Shown: one piece after another, positions 11,750 to 22,443 of the stretch
Layout: each line of letters starts with the position of its first letter
Position numbering within the stretch: the first letter of the stretch is position 1
NCBI GenBank assembly: GCA_910589415.1
Contig: OU342633.1
Coordinates: forward strand, 53,996,404-54,060,403
Direction of reading: 5' to 3'
Origin: Malachius bipustulatus
Taxonomy: Eukaryota > Arthropoda > Insecta > Coleoptera > Melyridae
DNA: 64,000 nt
Translations under genes and position numbers: made by a program
The notes under the pieces: generated by a model
Seen by the model: the letters and a program-made list of their open reading frames with translations, nothing else
The model's database searches: none
What the model was told of the DNA's origin: nothing

Positions 11750-13445
11750 TATGTCATGTCTAGAAAATGGATTTGATTTTCTTTTTCTAGTTCTATTGTG
11801 AATTGGAGTTTAGGGTGGAAAAAGTTGAAGATGTCTAGTACTAATTCTTTGTTTTTTTGGTAAAATTGTTAGTATGCAGTCGCCTACGTATCTTTATAGG
11901 AACCTATTTTATTTTTTAGTTTTACCATTATTTTATTTTCCAAGTGTTCCATGACTATTTGGGCGATGACACTTGATATGGGACTTCCCATTGCTACTCT
12001 TTCTATTTGTTTATAAAATTGGTCTTTGTATTGGAAGTATCCTGATGTTGATGTTAAAGTTAGTGTTAGTAAGTCTGTGAATTGTTTCTTAGATATGTTG
12101 GTGAAAGTTTCGATTAGTGTCCATTTTTCTTCAATTATTTGAATTGAAAGTCAAGGGGTATGTTAGTGTATAATGATTTTACGTCAAGTGAAATTAGTAT
12201 GTGATTTTGTGGTATGTTAATGGAGTCAACGAATTTTTAAAAATTGAAGGAATCTTTTACGTAATTGTTATTTTTACATGTTATGTTTTGTATGATGTTG
12301 GATAGGTATTTGGGGAGTTTATACAGGGTGCACCATGTATCCTTCTCTATATTGCTATCTCCTGAACGCTAAGAGATATAGGGTCGGTTAAATTAGATAA
12401 AAGATGCGCAGTTTTGTGGCCATCTCGAATCCGTCAAAACATGCAAGATATCTGTGGCCGTTCCTGAAATATCGTGAAAAAACTGAAGAATCGAGATTTC
12501 TTATTTTCCTCATATCTTTTTGATTAATGGAAATTAATAGATAATTTTTTGTAGGCTTACATAAGCCGGCAAGGGCTATCCATCTGACGTTTCAAAAATT
12601 TTCAAGGCCTACTAGATCCAAGAGTTTTCAAAGTCAACTTTCGTTTTTCTTATGGCCGCCATATTATTTTTTATGTCGTTCGATATATGAAAAAAATAAT
12701 GGAAACCAAAAATTAATAAACTTCAAAAAAAATTTAAAATTTTTATTCTTAATTTTTCAAAGATAAACCTAATAAAAAATCGTCGAAAAACGTCAACATT
12801 TGTAAAATACGCCGAAATAGTGCTTGCCTTATGGTTTTTAAATTTATCTATGAAATTCGGTCTAAAAATGTGTCTTTTTTGTAAAGAAAAAAGAAGAATA
12901 AAAAAAAATATATTTATTTTTTGAAGTTTAACAATTTTTAGTTTTTATGATTTTTTTTATACCGAACAACATAAAAAAAAAACTATGGTGGCCATAAGAA
13001 AAACGAAAGTTGACCATGAAAATTCTGGGATCTAGTCGGCTTTGAAAATTTTTTAAATGTCAGATGGGTAGCTCTTGACGACTTATGTGAGCCCACAAAA
13101 AATTATTCATTAATCTCCAATAATAAAAAAGATATGGAAAAAATAAGAAATCTCGATTTTTCAGTTTTTTCAGGATATTTCAGAAACGGTCACAGATATC
13201 TTGTATGTCTCGACGGAATCGAGATGGCCACAAAATTGAGCTCCTTTGGACTTGTTTAACCGACCCTGTATCTGTTAGCATTAGAAGATAGCAATATAGA
13301 GAAGGATACATGGTGCACCCTGTATAGTGGCCTTGTTTGTGTGTTTTGATTAGTGCATATATTTTTGGAGATTGTGAGTTATGAATTGTCTGGTTTTTGG
13401 CTGTGAGATCATCAATGTAGTTGTCGTTTTTTAGTGTTTTAATTG
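11750..13445 (-). pseudogene. Penelope-like element reverse transcriptase relic, split by a palindrome
   Basis: Minus-strand translation of 13325-13440 gives KNDNYIDDL..SPKIYALIKTHKQGHY, the region before RT core motif 1. After the palindrome at 12322-13326 it resumes with KYLSNIIQNI, then ILISLDVKSLYTNIPLDF (polymerase motif A, LDVxSLYTNIP) at about 12170-12200 and VAMGSPISSVIAQIVMEHLE (GSPxS motif) at about 11975. Near 11880 a shifted frame gives RYVGDC where YVDD is expected, then KLQFTIELE and HFLD. Together these are diagnostic for Penelope-like reverse transcriptases. A stop after SFNF, a frameshift near the YVDD box and the D-to-G change make it dead. No GIY-YIG endonuclease was found. 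Confidence 0.8.
12322..13326. mobile_element. 1-kb palindromic foldback element inserted at TA in the Penelope relic
   Basis: The ends are TA-CAGGGTGCACCATGTATC and its mirror GATACATGGTGCACCCTG-TA. The arms remain complementary to near 12820. Removing the element and one TA restores continuity of the flanking Penelope frame apart from one shift (KQGHY to INSP, then KYLSN). TA is therefore the target duplication, as for Tc1/mariner elements. Related sequence occurs at 26978-27840 and 28690-28905 (shared blocks include TTCAAGGCC and GAGTAGATCCAAGGG versions of the same arm). There is no ORF. Confidence 0.8.
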
Positions 13446-13762
13446 TTATAATTTAAAACATTAAATAAATAATTGTATTTGTGCTTATTTTTCATTATAC
13501 CTATTGTTTGTTTTTTTTATATTTTTATTTTACATTTAAAAGTTTTTTCTTCGAGTTCAGCCAAGGCAGGAAGCTAAAGGCGAAGTGGAACTGCCGAGCC
13601 CAAGATGAGCCCTAAGATCATAATAAGTTAAAAATACCTACTAATGGCCCTATAACTGGTATTTAATTCCTATTTAGCACCATTCTTTGATTAAACTTCA
13701 ACTAAAAAGGGGCGCTGAGATTTAATTAGCCTAGGGCGCTGCAAACCTCTAATCCGGCGCTG

Positions 13763-13930
13763 GGGCAGTCACTTCCATCCTTGTTTATTTACTTGACCAT
13801 ATTATACGTCAGGTAACATCTGCATCACTATAATACTAATCATACAATTCAAGAGTACGCTGCTGCTGGACAATCACCTCCTTAGGATATCACATGCACA
13901 CTAGCAGTACTAGCCTAGCACTATGTATTT
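13763..13930 (+). pseudogene. Jockey-like LINE relic, second part
   Basis: Following the right copy of the 8-bp duplication, translation continues the interrupted frame (LLKRAV-TSILVYLL) and reaches YNSR and, one frame over, LLRISHAHTS. These match the YNTRx..LxIPxxRTS ending of jockey-type LINE proteins. It is heavily decayed. Collinearity with 9390-9740 shows that the 4-kb element between them is a later insertion. Confidence 0.5.
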
Positions 13931-14394
13931 TGCTGTAAAGTTTTAAAATGCAGTTGATGACGAATGTACAGCTTTTTCTAACAACGTTTTTGCAGACAAT
14001 AATAATTGTTCCTCACTGATAGGGCGTTTTATTGTATTAATGTTTAATATATTTAATAAATAATAATAATTTAATGTTAATCTAACGGCAAACAACAAAA
14101 TTGAACTAAGTACTTCATCATTGTGATCATTATTTTAAATTAAATTTTCTTGAACCTCTAGAGATCCACAGAGATTTACATAATCAACAATACACAGTAA
14201 TAAATGAGCAGCTAGCATCGCTCTCCCTACTTGATTTTCTTCTTAATATCAACAACTAAGAAGATTCTAAAGAAATTGTATTATGATTAAGTTAGTTCTG
14301 TTAAAAATTAATTCAAATCTAGTTACTTGTTTTATGATCACTAGTAGGTTGCCATATTGTTGCTATGTTACTATATCAATAATTTTATTTATAT

Positions 14395-14440
14395 ACGTCT
14401 GAAGATGCTACTTTAAAAGTAGCGAAACCCGTGTAACGTT
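14395..14440 (+). ncRNA. Hammerhead-ribozyme-like motif, copy B
   Basis: The plus strand reads ACGT, core CTGAAGA, an extra T, a strong hairpin GCTACTTT/AAAGTAGC, GAAA, a short helix ACCCGTGT, then A and ACGT. The two ACGT blocks can pair as stem I. Stem III has one mismatch compared with the palindromic ACACGTGT of copy A. Position and layout fit the hammerheads reported in the terminal repeats of Penelope-like elements. The nearby Penelope relic (11750-13445) is in the opposite orientation and inside the hAT element, so it is not the parent copy. Confidence 0.5.
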
Positions 14441-14462
14441 TATATTATCCATCAGATACAGT

Positions 14463-14545
14463 AGAATTTTTTTTATGAGAATTAGTGTTTTATTTATCAC
14501 CCATCAGTATGCAGAGATTTTAGAAAGTAAGGGTTGAAAACATAA
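14463..14545. repeat. Dispersed repeat adjoining the ribozyme-like motif
   Basis: The block with AATTAGTGTTTTATTTATCA and CAGTATGCAGAGATTTTAG recurs in reverse complement at about 29905-29965 and partly at 35276-35300 (CAACCCTTACTTTGTAGAAT). It directly follows hammerhead-like copy B, and a shorter version follows copy A. It is probably the end of the same retroelement family. Confidence 0.55.
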
Positions 14546-16704
14546 ATTTTTTGATTTAAGAAACCTTATTTTGTAGCCCCGTAGGTACAACATAAATATA
14601 AAATTAGGCGTAGGAGTAAAATTCATAGATAGGATGACCAGAACAGAAACCAGAGGTATGGACCTACAAATTACTTATTACCATAACCTCCGGTTCTCAA
14701 AATTGTTCCCAAAATCAGGCAATGTTCCCAATAAGTATAATCTGCGCCATTGTACTTAAATGATTCAGATTTTGCAAGTTGTTCATTTGAAATGGACTCG
14801 ATCAAACTCCTGCTTGTATGTAGCTGTTTATACGTAGATTTGATCCGCCTGCTTTCACATCACCTGTGCTAAAGCTGCACCATACTCCGCAGATCATTGG
14901 GAAATGAGTTAGTGAATTATGACACTGAATAAGTTATGCTGACAGTCAAGCCCCCAGATACTGAATTTATATGGAAACTACTGTATTTCTTACTTTGTTT
15001 ATAGATTGCACGTAGGTAACAAGCTCGTGCAAATCATGCTGTTAGATTTGTTTTAATATTGTTCTGCATGTAGGTTAACAACTTTTAGCTCTACTTATAT
15101 AGGTACCACTGGCAAATAAATACAAGAAATAACATGTGTTCAAAATGTTTTCTGGTTGCAGTAGGTAAAAGCTTGGAAATCGTCGACATGTCTTTGATTG
15201 AATCCCCTTATTGAAAGTTACTACTAATGTTAAACTTAATTTATTGTCAGATTTAATAAAGTATAATATTATGATCATAGTGATACTTCCTTGGTACAAA
15301 AAAATGGTGCGTTTAGTATCTTTCGAGTTCGAGAAATGCGTTTATTGCGTTTGAAGATGAAATTGTTCGATTTTAGGCGGGTGTGCCAATCTTTGAAATA
15401 ACAGGCCTCATGGGAATATTGTCCTTATGAAATTTTGGCATTGCATACAATCTCGGAATATGAAAATTAGAAAATGAATGCACCATGTTTGGCCAAAGTT
15501 TCAGATGAATTTTTTAAATGATTTAAAATTTTGTATTTTTTATGCTTAAATATTTGTACTTACTTATTTTGCACTAGAATGTTTTCCTCTTCCTTGCACT
15601 AATTAGGTATGGGACGAGTATAAATATAAATACTACATATATTTGCATGAGTTAGTTTCAAGCAATAAAATAGTTAAACCTTACAGCCTTTACATGTATT
15701 TAGGTAAAATATCATGTGGGTGAATCATATCACATATATCAATAATTATTCGTGTATAATCATACATCCATTTATATTACGTAAGAATTACATCACGACA
15801 ATAATAATTTGTGGTTAGTTCACCTTATTCACACAACTTTTAATGAATAAAATTGACTTTTGCGCCAATGCTAAAATTAATTAACATAATTTTTTTGACA
15901 AAATCGGTTCGATGAGTAATAATAATGGTACAGAAAATTTATAAGTGTTTTAAAAAGTTCAGGGAAAATGTAAACGATAAACGATATAATCAAGTGTGCC
16001 TAATCTAAATATTCACCTGCAAGGTCTAACAGGTAGCTTAATTGGTATAGATTCAATTCTTTATGCCCGAATTTCTCGAAAGTGGAGATCAATACATTTG
16101 GAATAAATCGTCAATCTGCTCTAAAACACGCTCCACCTAAAAGATATGAGTAATCCAACTACTAGGTCAAGGATTAAGCTGTTTCTCGGAAGTTTGTTAA
16201 CCTGAAATTTGAAGGATACGCGAGAATAATCAATCAATCCGTCCCTCGGTTCACGCTAAAGGATTAACCGAGCTCGGGAAAATCGTACCTAGGGAGACTG
16301 AAATTCTTCGTAGGTATGATATACAAATTTAATGGAGATGGTGATATATTTTATGTAAAAGCTCTAGCCATGTAGGTACGATATTCTGTGCAGGAACGAC
16401 CGTGACATTGAACTTTACCGAACGTGATGCAATCGATATACAGCTGTTATACGAGACGAATGACTTACAGCTTACAGCCCAATACACACATAGACGTTCT
16501 GTTTGTTCAATTATTATTGTTCTGAATAAATGTTCCGCGGTGCTTACTTAACGATTTTATGGGAAAGTTTTTATTTCTTATTTTACAACTATTTTCAATG
16601 CGCTAATAAAATTAATACTAAGATCATTAGGTATCGGGTTCTTATAGATGACAAAACTATTATTACATGTAATTATACACTGCATGTAGGTACTTATAAA
16701 AAAA
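14546..16704. other. No gene recognised
   Basis: About 2.1 kb of AT-rich sequence without supported coding frames, long inverted repeats or clear transposon ends. Frequent TAGGTA/TACCTA tetranucleotide-type runs are seen here as across the window. Confidence 0.5.
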
Positions 16705-16935
16705 CTAGCCCAGGTCAAGTTAGCTACACTTCGGCCAACCACGCTTTCGGCCAGCGAGACGGGCGGCCAGTTTTTACTAAAACCTTTTTTTCTGTTTAAA
16801 CCTGTTTTTTGCTTCTGTTGATGTAATATCATTCTAAAATTTCACTGAATAAAAAATCATAGTTAATTGAAAAAAATCGTAATTATCTTAATATATGTAC
16901 CTACTTACGGCCAGCAACGCTTTCGGCCCTCTGAC
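16705..16935. repeat. Partial copy of the 39-kb MULE-like palindromic family
   Basis: GCCCAGGTCAAGTTAGCTAC and TTCGGCCAACCACGCTTTCG at the left match the left end of the element at 39231-39776. CGGCCAGCAACGCTTTCGGC appears again at about 16909. The copy is short, lacks a mirrored right end and has no clear target duplication, so it is a truncated or strongly diverged member. Confidence 0.6.
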
Positions 16936-17029
16936 CTACCGATATTTATCCATGATATTAGGAATTATTTGGGAATGCAGTCGTTTTAAGAAAAGAACAC
17001 TATTTTTTCTATGCCAAGCTTTCGAATTA

Positions 17030-18347
17030 CTCGGGTGAAGTTAGCAACGAAAACTTACCAACACGGGAGTGGCTAAACATCCGACTCCGGTACGATAATA
17101 ATTTAGTTACATAATCTGCTATTATTGCTTGAACGGGGTTGATCTCTTTCCCTCATTTGGAAAAATAAACACCCCAGCAACGCATCAAGGGCAATTTTTT
17201 TGCCGAAAATCGAAAATTACAACACCTGAATACGCGGATTCGAAATTTCAAAAAATCAGGATGGCCGTTCTAGGCCCGGACAAGACGAGTTTTCAAAAGG
17301 GCATGTTAGGGTTGGTCTTTGTCCTTGGTTTGGAAAAATAAAAATCTCAGCAACGCATCAAGGGCAGCTTTTATAGCTGAAAATCTAAAATTACAACACC
17401 TGAATATGGGGATTCGAAATTTCAAAAAATCATGATGGCCGTTCTGGACCCGGACAAGACAGGATTTTTGACAAGGGAATGATAGGGTTTATCTTTGTCC
17501 TTTGTTTTGGAAAATAAAAAGTCCAGCAGTTAATTTTATTTTTAAGAAATATTTTGTATACTGTGTCCGATATGGCAAGCTGGTATGATGTCAGTCAGTT
17601 GTTTGAATACATTTTATATATACAAGTAGTGCATAATCGTACAGGGAAATTTTCTGTCTATGAATATAATGCTGACCCAGTACTCGCATGGTAGCACATT
17701 TACTTTTTTTTGCCTTGTACAGTTGATAAGAAACAACTTTATGTTACTTGTTAAGGAACTTTCATCAATAATAATTACGTCAATCTAAAATTTTAACACC
17801 GATGAAGATATTGAATAAACGCTGAAAATTTGTTGAAAATGTAGTTTTACTCGTTCGCTGTGGTTTTTAATTTTCCAAACGAAGGAGAAAATCAACCCTA
17901 TCATGCCCTTTTGAAAACTCGTCTTGTCCGGGCCCAGATCGGCCACCGTGATTTCTTGAAATTCCTGATCTGCGTATTCAGGTGTTGTAATTTTCGATTT
18001 TGGGCTATAAAAACTGCCCTTAATGCGTTGCTGGGGTTTTTATTTTTTAATACCAAGGAAAAAGATCAACCCTATCATGCCCTTTTGAAAACTCGTCTTG
18101 TCCGGCCCAGAACGGCCACTGTGAGTTTTTGAAATTCCGGATCCGCATATTCAGGTGTTGTAATTTTCGATTTTCGGCAAAAAATTGCCCTTGATGCGTT
18201 GCTGGGGTGTTTATTTTCCCAAACGAAGGAGAGAGATCAACCCCGTTCAAGCAATAATACCAGATTATGTAATTAAATTATCATCGTACCGGAGCCGGAT
18301 GTTTAGCCACTCCCGTTGCTAAGTTTTCGTTGCTAACTTCACCCGAG
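17030..18347. mobile_element. 1.3-kb inverted-repeat element with internal 173-bp tandem repeats
   Basis: The outer arms CTCGGGTGAAGTTAGCAACG and CGTTGCTAACTTCACCCGAG are reverse complements, extending through the GGAGTGGCTAAACATCCG and CGGTACGAT blocks. Each arm then contains tandem units of about 173 bp, recognisable by CAGCAACGCATCAAGGGC, ATTACAACACCTGAATA and GGACAAGAC. These start at about 17175 and 17348 in the left arm, with mirrored copies at 17880-18250. A unique spacer of about 330 bp (17530-17860) separates the arms. The ORFs seen here are fragments of the repeat and are mirrored on both strands, so they are not genes. The superfamily is not assigned and no target duplication is obvious. 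Confidence 0.75.
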
Positions 18348-18907
18348 TCGATAAAGAGCTCATTAAAATTAAGGATATTCTGCAAAAAAAGTTGTATCCA
18401 ACGGATGGTTTTCAAGTTACAGAGTTTCCCTCATCCGAGTTTAAAGGTTAAAAATTAATGACAAATTCAGGTTACTGTAATGTCTGGAACGAATACCGTA
18501 TAATTCATCAATTTTATTTCCACAAAACCTCTTTACAGAGGAATTGAGAATGCTGTAAATTGATAGCATACCTAAATCTGAACGAAATTTGAAGTTTGGC
18601 AACCGCCTAAACGCAACTTAGAATATAAAATAATCAAATGCCTTCATTGCTATGGAAATAAAAATAATAACAATACCATCTAGCCCGAACTTATTCACAT
18701 GTTCAGTGGAGTGTTGCCACCTTTTTTTTACAAAAATGGTCATATCTTTGGAAGAAAAGAACTTACTACACTGCAGTTGGAAAATTTACCACTCTTAAAA
18801 AGTGAAGTTTACCGCAGCATGCTCTGAGTGCGCGAGTTACTGATCAGCCTGTATAACGATTAACAATATTGAAAATTAGTAAAAAGGTGTTATTATGATA
18901 CAAATTA
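18348..18907. other. No gene recognised
   Basis: About 560 bp between two foldback elements. I see no coding frame and no repeated structure. Confidence 0.5.
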
Positions 18908-19793
18908 TACAGGGTTATTCACGGTATACGCCACGGAAGTTTATGGCCGTGTCTCTGGATTTAAGGATCTTTTTATTTTTGGAGTGGATAGAGACCCGGC
19001 AGAGGTACGTTTTAAAATTATATTCATAATGTACAGGGTGTCCCAAAAGCATGAAACATATCAAAGTTATGTTTTTTGAAATGGAATGCTCCTATGTTAT
19101 TGCATTTTTAAATTGTCTGAGAAGGAAAAATAAGACTGGCTTTTACAGTTGGTGTTTAAATTCAGAAGTTTTCGAGTTATAAACAAGTGAAAATCGTCAT
19201 TTTTCAAGTTCATGGCCCTGTACAACGAAAACGACTGAAGATAGAGAAAAACGGCTTACATGTCCCTATTTTAACTTTTCATGTACTGTCCTATGATGTA
19301 CATGAAATGCTTATACATGGTGATAAAAAATTTGAAAAATTCTGAGATTTCTCCACGCGTCGCCAAATAAAAAAATCAAAGAAAGTGCAAATGTTTCTAT
19401 ACCATTGGATAGTACATAAAAAGTTAAAATAGGGACATGTAAGCCGTTTTTCTCTATCTTGAACCGCTTTCGTTGTACAGGGCCTTGAACTTGAAAAATG
19501 ACGATTTTCACTTGTTTACAACTCCAAAACTTCTGAATTTAAATGCCAACTGTGAAAGCCAATCTTATTTTCTCTTCTCAGACAATCTAAAAATGCAATA
19601 ACATAGGAGCATGCCATTTAAAAAAACATAACTTTGATATGTTTCATGCTTTTGGGACACCTGTACATTATGAATATAATTTTAAAACGTACCTTTGCCG
19701 GGTCTCTATCCACTCCAAAAATAAAAAGATCCTAAAATCCAGAGACACGGCCATAAACTTCCGTGGCGTATACCGTGCATGAATAACCCTGTA
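18908..19793. mobile_element. 880-bp palindromic foldback element, TA-flanked
   Basis: The left end TA-CAGGGTTATTCACGGTAT is mirrored by ATACCGTGCATGAATAACCCTG-TA at the right. The arms share GGAAGTTTATGGCCGTGTCT, GGAGTGGATAGAGACCC and an inner TACAGGGTGTCCCAAAAGCA end. The centre lies near 19345. It is non-coding; the ORF at 19311-19511 is part of the arm. Confidence 0.8.
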
Positions 19794-19965
19794 TACTCAC
19801 AAAGTTGACATTAAATTCTAAGTTGTTTAAAATTGCTAATCATGGGACTTGTTATAGGTGCATTCAACAACGACAAAAATGATCATAGTAATGAAATTCC
19901 AATTCTTATTAGGGCCAAAAAGATAAAAAAAATTAAGTTTTTTCTAATATTATTTTTGGTAGTTG

Positions 19966-20529
19966 TTTACATCCGCGGCTGCTAAGTTTCATCAATTTTT
20001 TCGGGACCGAGGAGCGAAATAGGGGTGCTGGGTGGGTAAGAAGCTAAAAACAGTCATTGCAAACTAATATTAAGGTCACAACTAAGGCCTTTTTGGCACT
20101 ACGGCCGAATTTCTATGTTTTTCTTCACTTTCAGGGCAAGGAAAATCTTCGAGATTAACAGTAGCACGATTTTTATTTTCAAATTTGCATTTTTGCATTT
20201 ATATTCCAAAAATCCAATCAAACCCTGTGTTCTGTTCACGATATGAGAAAGCGGATATATTGGGAGTCCGCGTCTGTATACGTTTGGAAGCGGTTCCCAT
20301 TGTCATAAGTGGTTTCATCCGTAGTTCGATCCGAGACTAGTGGTATTTCTCGGCGCTTGTGTCAGGACCGTACTTTCGTTGCACTCCCAAAATCAATTTT
20401 TAAAGTCGTTTTGTGGCCTTCCCTTTTATTTGCAAAGCTAATGAATACCTTCCTGGTGTTACTATAATAGGTATGTCCACCCCTATATAGGTGCCATAGT
20501 GAAACGGTAGTAGGAGCCGCGGATGTAAA
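19966..20529. mobile_element. Non-autonomous DNA element with 15-bp perfect inverted ends
   Basis: TTTACATCCGCGGCT (19966-19980) is mirrored exactly by AGCCGCGGATGTAAA (20515-20529), followed by a weaker match around GTTTC/GAAAC. The 530-bp interior is not palindromic, is GC-richer than the flanks and has no transposase. I cannot assign the superfamily, and a target duplication is not clear. Confidence 0.55.
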
Positions 20530-22443
20530 TAATGACCTTATTTTTATTTGGCGAAACTGCAACTGAAACTTTTGAAGTAAATAATAATTTTTTAAAAGTC
20601 AAACTAACGCCTGAACCTAGAACTTACACGAGGCTTTTCAAAAATATTAAACCAAAAGTAATTTTAGGATATAGAGATATTTTCCAACAAATAAATTTTT
20701 ATCTAATCTCATATCTACGCGAAGGGCGCTAGCAAAGCCCGGAGCACTGTTGCAAGATTTTTAACATTTTTTTGCTGGAAAAGTCAAAAATTTTATTACA
20801 AAGTTCTTTTTGCTCTCGGTGCTAAATTTTTATTTTTCTACAGCAACTTTTAATTGTGCTCTATTTTTAGAACCCATCTCGATGTCACATTGATGCATGC
20901 ATGGTTCATTGCCAGAGAAAACTATAAATCTACTGGGATGGTTACAAAGTCCATAGGTCCATATTGCGACTCCATAACGTAGCTTATGTGACTTACGGTC
21001 GGATTGTCCTTATAACATAAACAGAAACACAAATTTTTTATACCTCAATCGAATTTGTATTTCTTAGGACTCTAAAAAAGGAATACCAAGTATAGTAAAC
21101 ACCTATACATTATAATATATGACATTATATTATTGAGTTCCTAAAATATTAATAATAATAATTAATGCTATTGTAAGCTGGAAATAGATTTTTTTGAAGA
21201 AGTTTATCCGCATTTTAAATTAATTTCATTCAACTATACGGATAAAAATATCGAAAGAATGGCACGGACTAGGACCGAATTTGTTGTGTAACAGCAGTTA
21301 CGAAGAATCCTTAAGCGGATCCGCGATGACACCTCAACAGGAAAAATTCAACACTCGAAGAGAGCGGGCCAGGATGCTGTAGTTATCATGAATCATACGT
21401 GTTTATTACATAATGAAGACAATAATTACAAATGTTTGGTAAACATTCGTAAGTAGGCTGGCAGTATTGTCATTCATGAGTAATAAGAATCTAATTGAAA
21501 AATTATTATAGCAATTTTGTGAATGACTCCTTAGATACTAAGCACGCACTAAACAGTTTCATTCTCGTCCAGTGTTTGTAAATGTTTCAATTTAAGTAAT
21601 TTTAAAGGACCAAGACTTGAAATATGGTTCAACCGTCATGTTTTGCCAGGGATAACATTTATTTCGTGTTTGGCTTGCATTCAAAAAACCTGAATAACTT
21701 TAATAAATATTATAGCTACCCACACACTCATTATTAAATAATAATTAATCTTATTTATAAAATATAATTTTTACTTTCCGAGAAAATTTATCTAAAAAGT
21801 TTACATACAGGCGCTTATAACATTTAAATATTTAAATTGACATAATAAATCAATAACATCTTGTGCACTATTCACTTGAATTATTTTTAAATGTAGAGTG
21901 AAAAATGTAAATTTTCAAGGCAAATTAATGTGTCGACAAATTACATTGTCCTAGTTGTGGTTTTGAAAGTAAATATTAAAACCATGAAGCACATCGTGCG
22001 TATTCCTGAAACCTCTTCGAATATTAACGACCTTCGAGAACGTTTCAAGAAATCACAGTGCTGTATGTAAAAATTTAAAATTAGAAATTGAGTCCTATTT
22101 ACCTTACACCACACAAGAACTCGAGAGGAATTGTTATTAGACTTCGTTTTAAATCAGTCCAAACCATATGTATCTAATTGTAAAGTCTAGTCATAAAACA
22201 AGCATTTGGTACATTTTTAACATGATCAGTAAAGGGTAAATTATTATACTGAAAAAAAAATTATTTATATTCCTACAATAATAATGTAGGTACCTATGTC
22301 CTAATACATGACTTATTTGTTAATTTAAAGGAGAATTAACTCACAAACATTATTTATGAAATTTATTTATAATGTAACTTTTTAATAATTATTATTATCA
22401 TTGGATTTAAATAATAATAATTAATGTAACTATAATAATTCTT
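20530..22443. other. No gene recognised
   Basis: A 66-codon ORF at 20532-20732 looks protein-like (VKLTPEPRTYTRLFKNIKPK) but has no family I know and no supporting splice sites. 21290-21390 is locally GC-richer. The rest is AT-rich with no structure seen. Confidence 0.4.

Larger units (their letters stand above)
9733..13770. mobile_element. hAT-type DNA transposon (4,022 bp) with 8-bp target duplication
   Basis: The element spans 9741-13762. Its ends are perfect 13-bp terminal inverted repeats, CAGCGCCGGATTA at the left and TAATCCGGCGCTG at the right. It is flanked by the identical 8-bp GGGCAGTC at 9733-9740 and 13763-13770. CAG...CTG ends plus an 8-bp duplication are the signature of the hAT superfamily. 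Subterminal blocks AGCCTAGGGGCGC (left) and TAGCCTAGGGCGCTG (right) are also mirrored. No hAT transposase is recognisable. The interior instead holds a palindrome (9898-10756) and a Penelope relic (11750-13445). The host site is a LINE reverse transcriptase frame, so the insertion is directly dated as younger than that LINE. Confidence 0.85.

Noticed and set aside
17129..18250. ORFs containing a repeated MNGVDL(F/S)PSFGKINTPATHQ start on both strands
   Set aside because: They are translations of the mirrored 173-bp repeat in the two arms of the inverted-repeat element, not a gene family.
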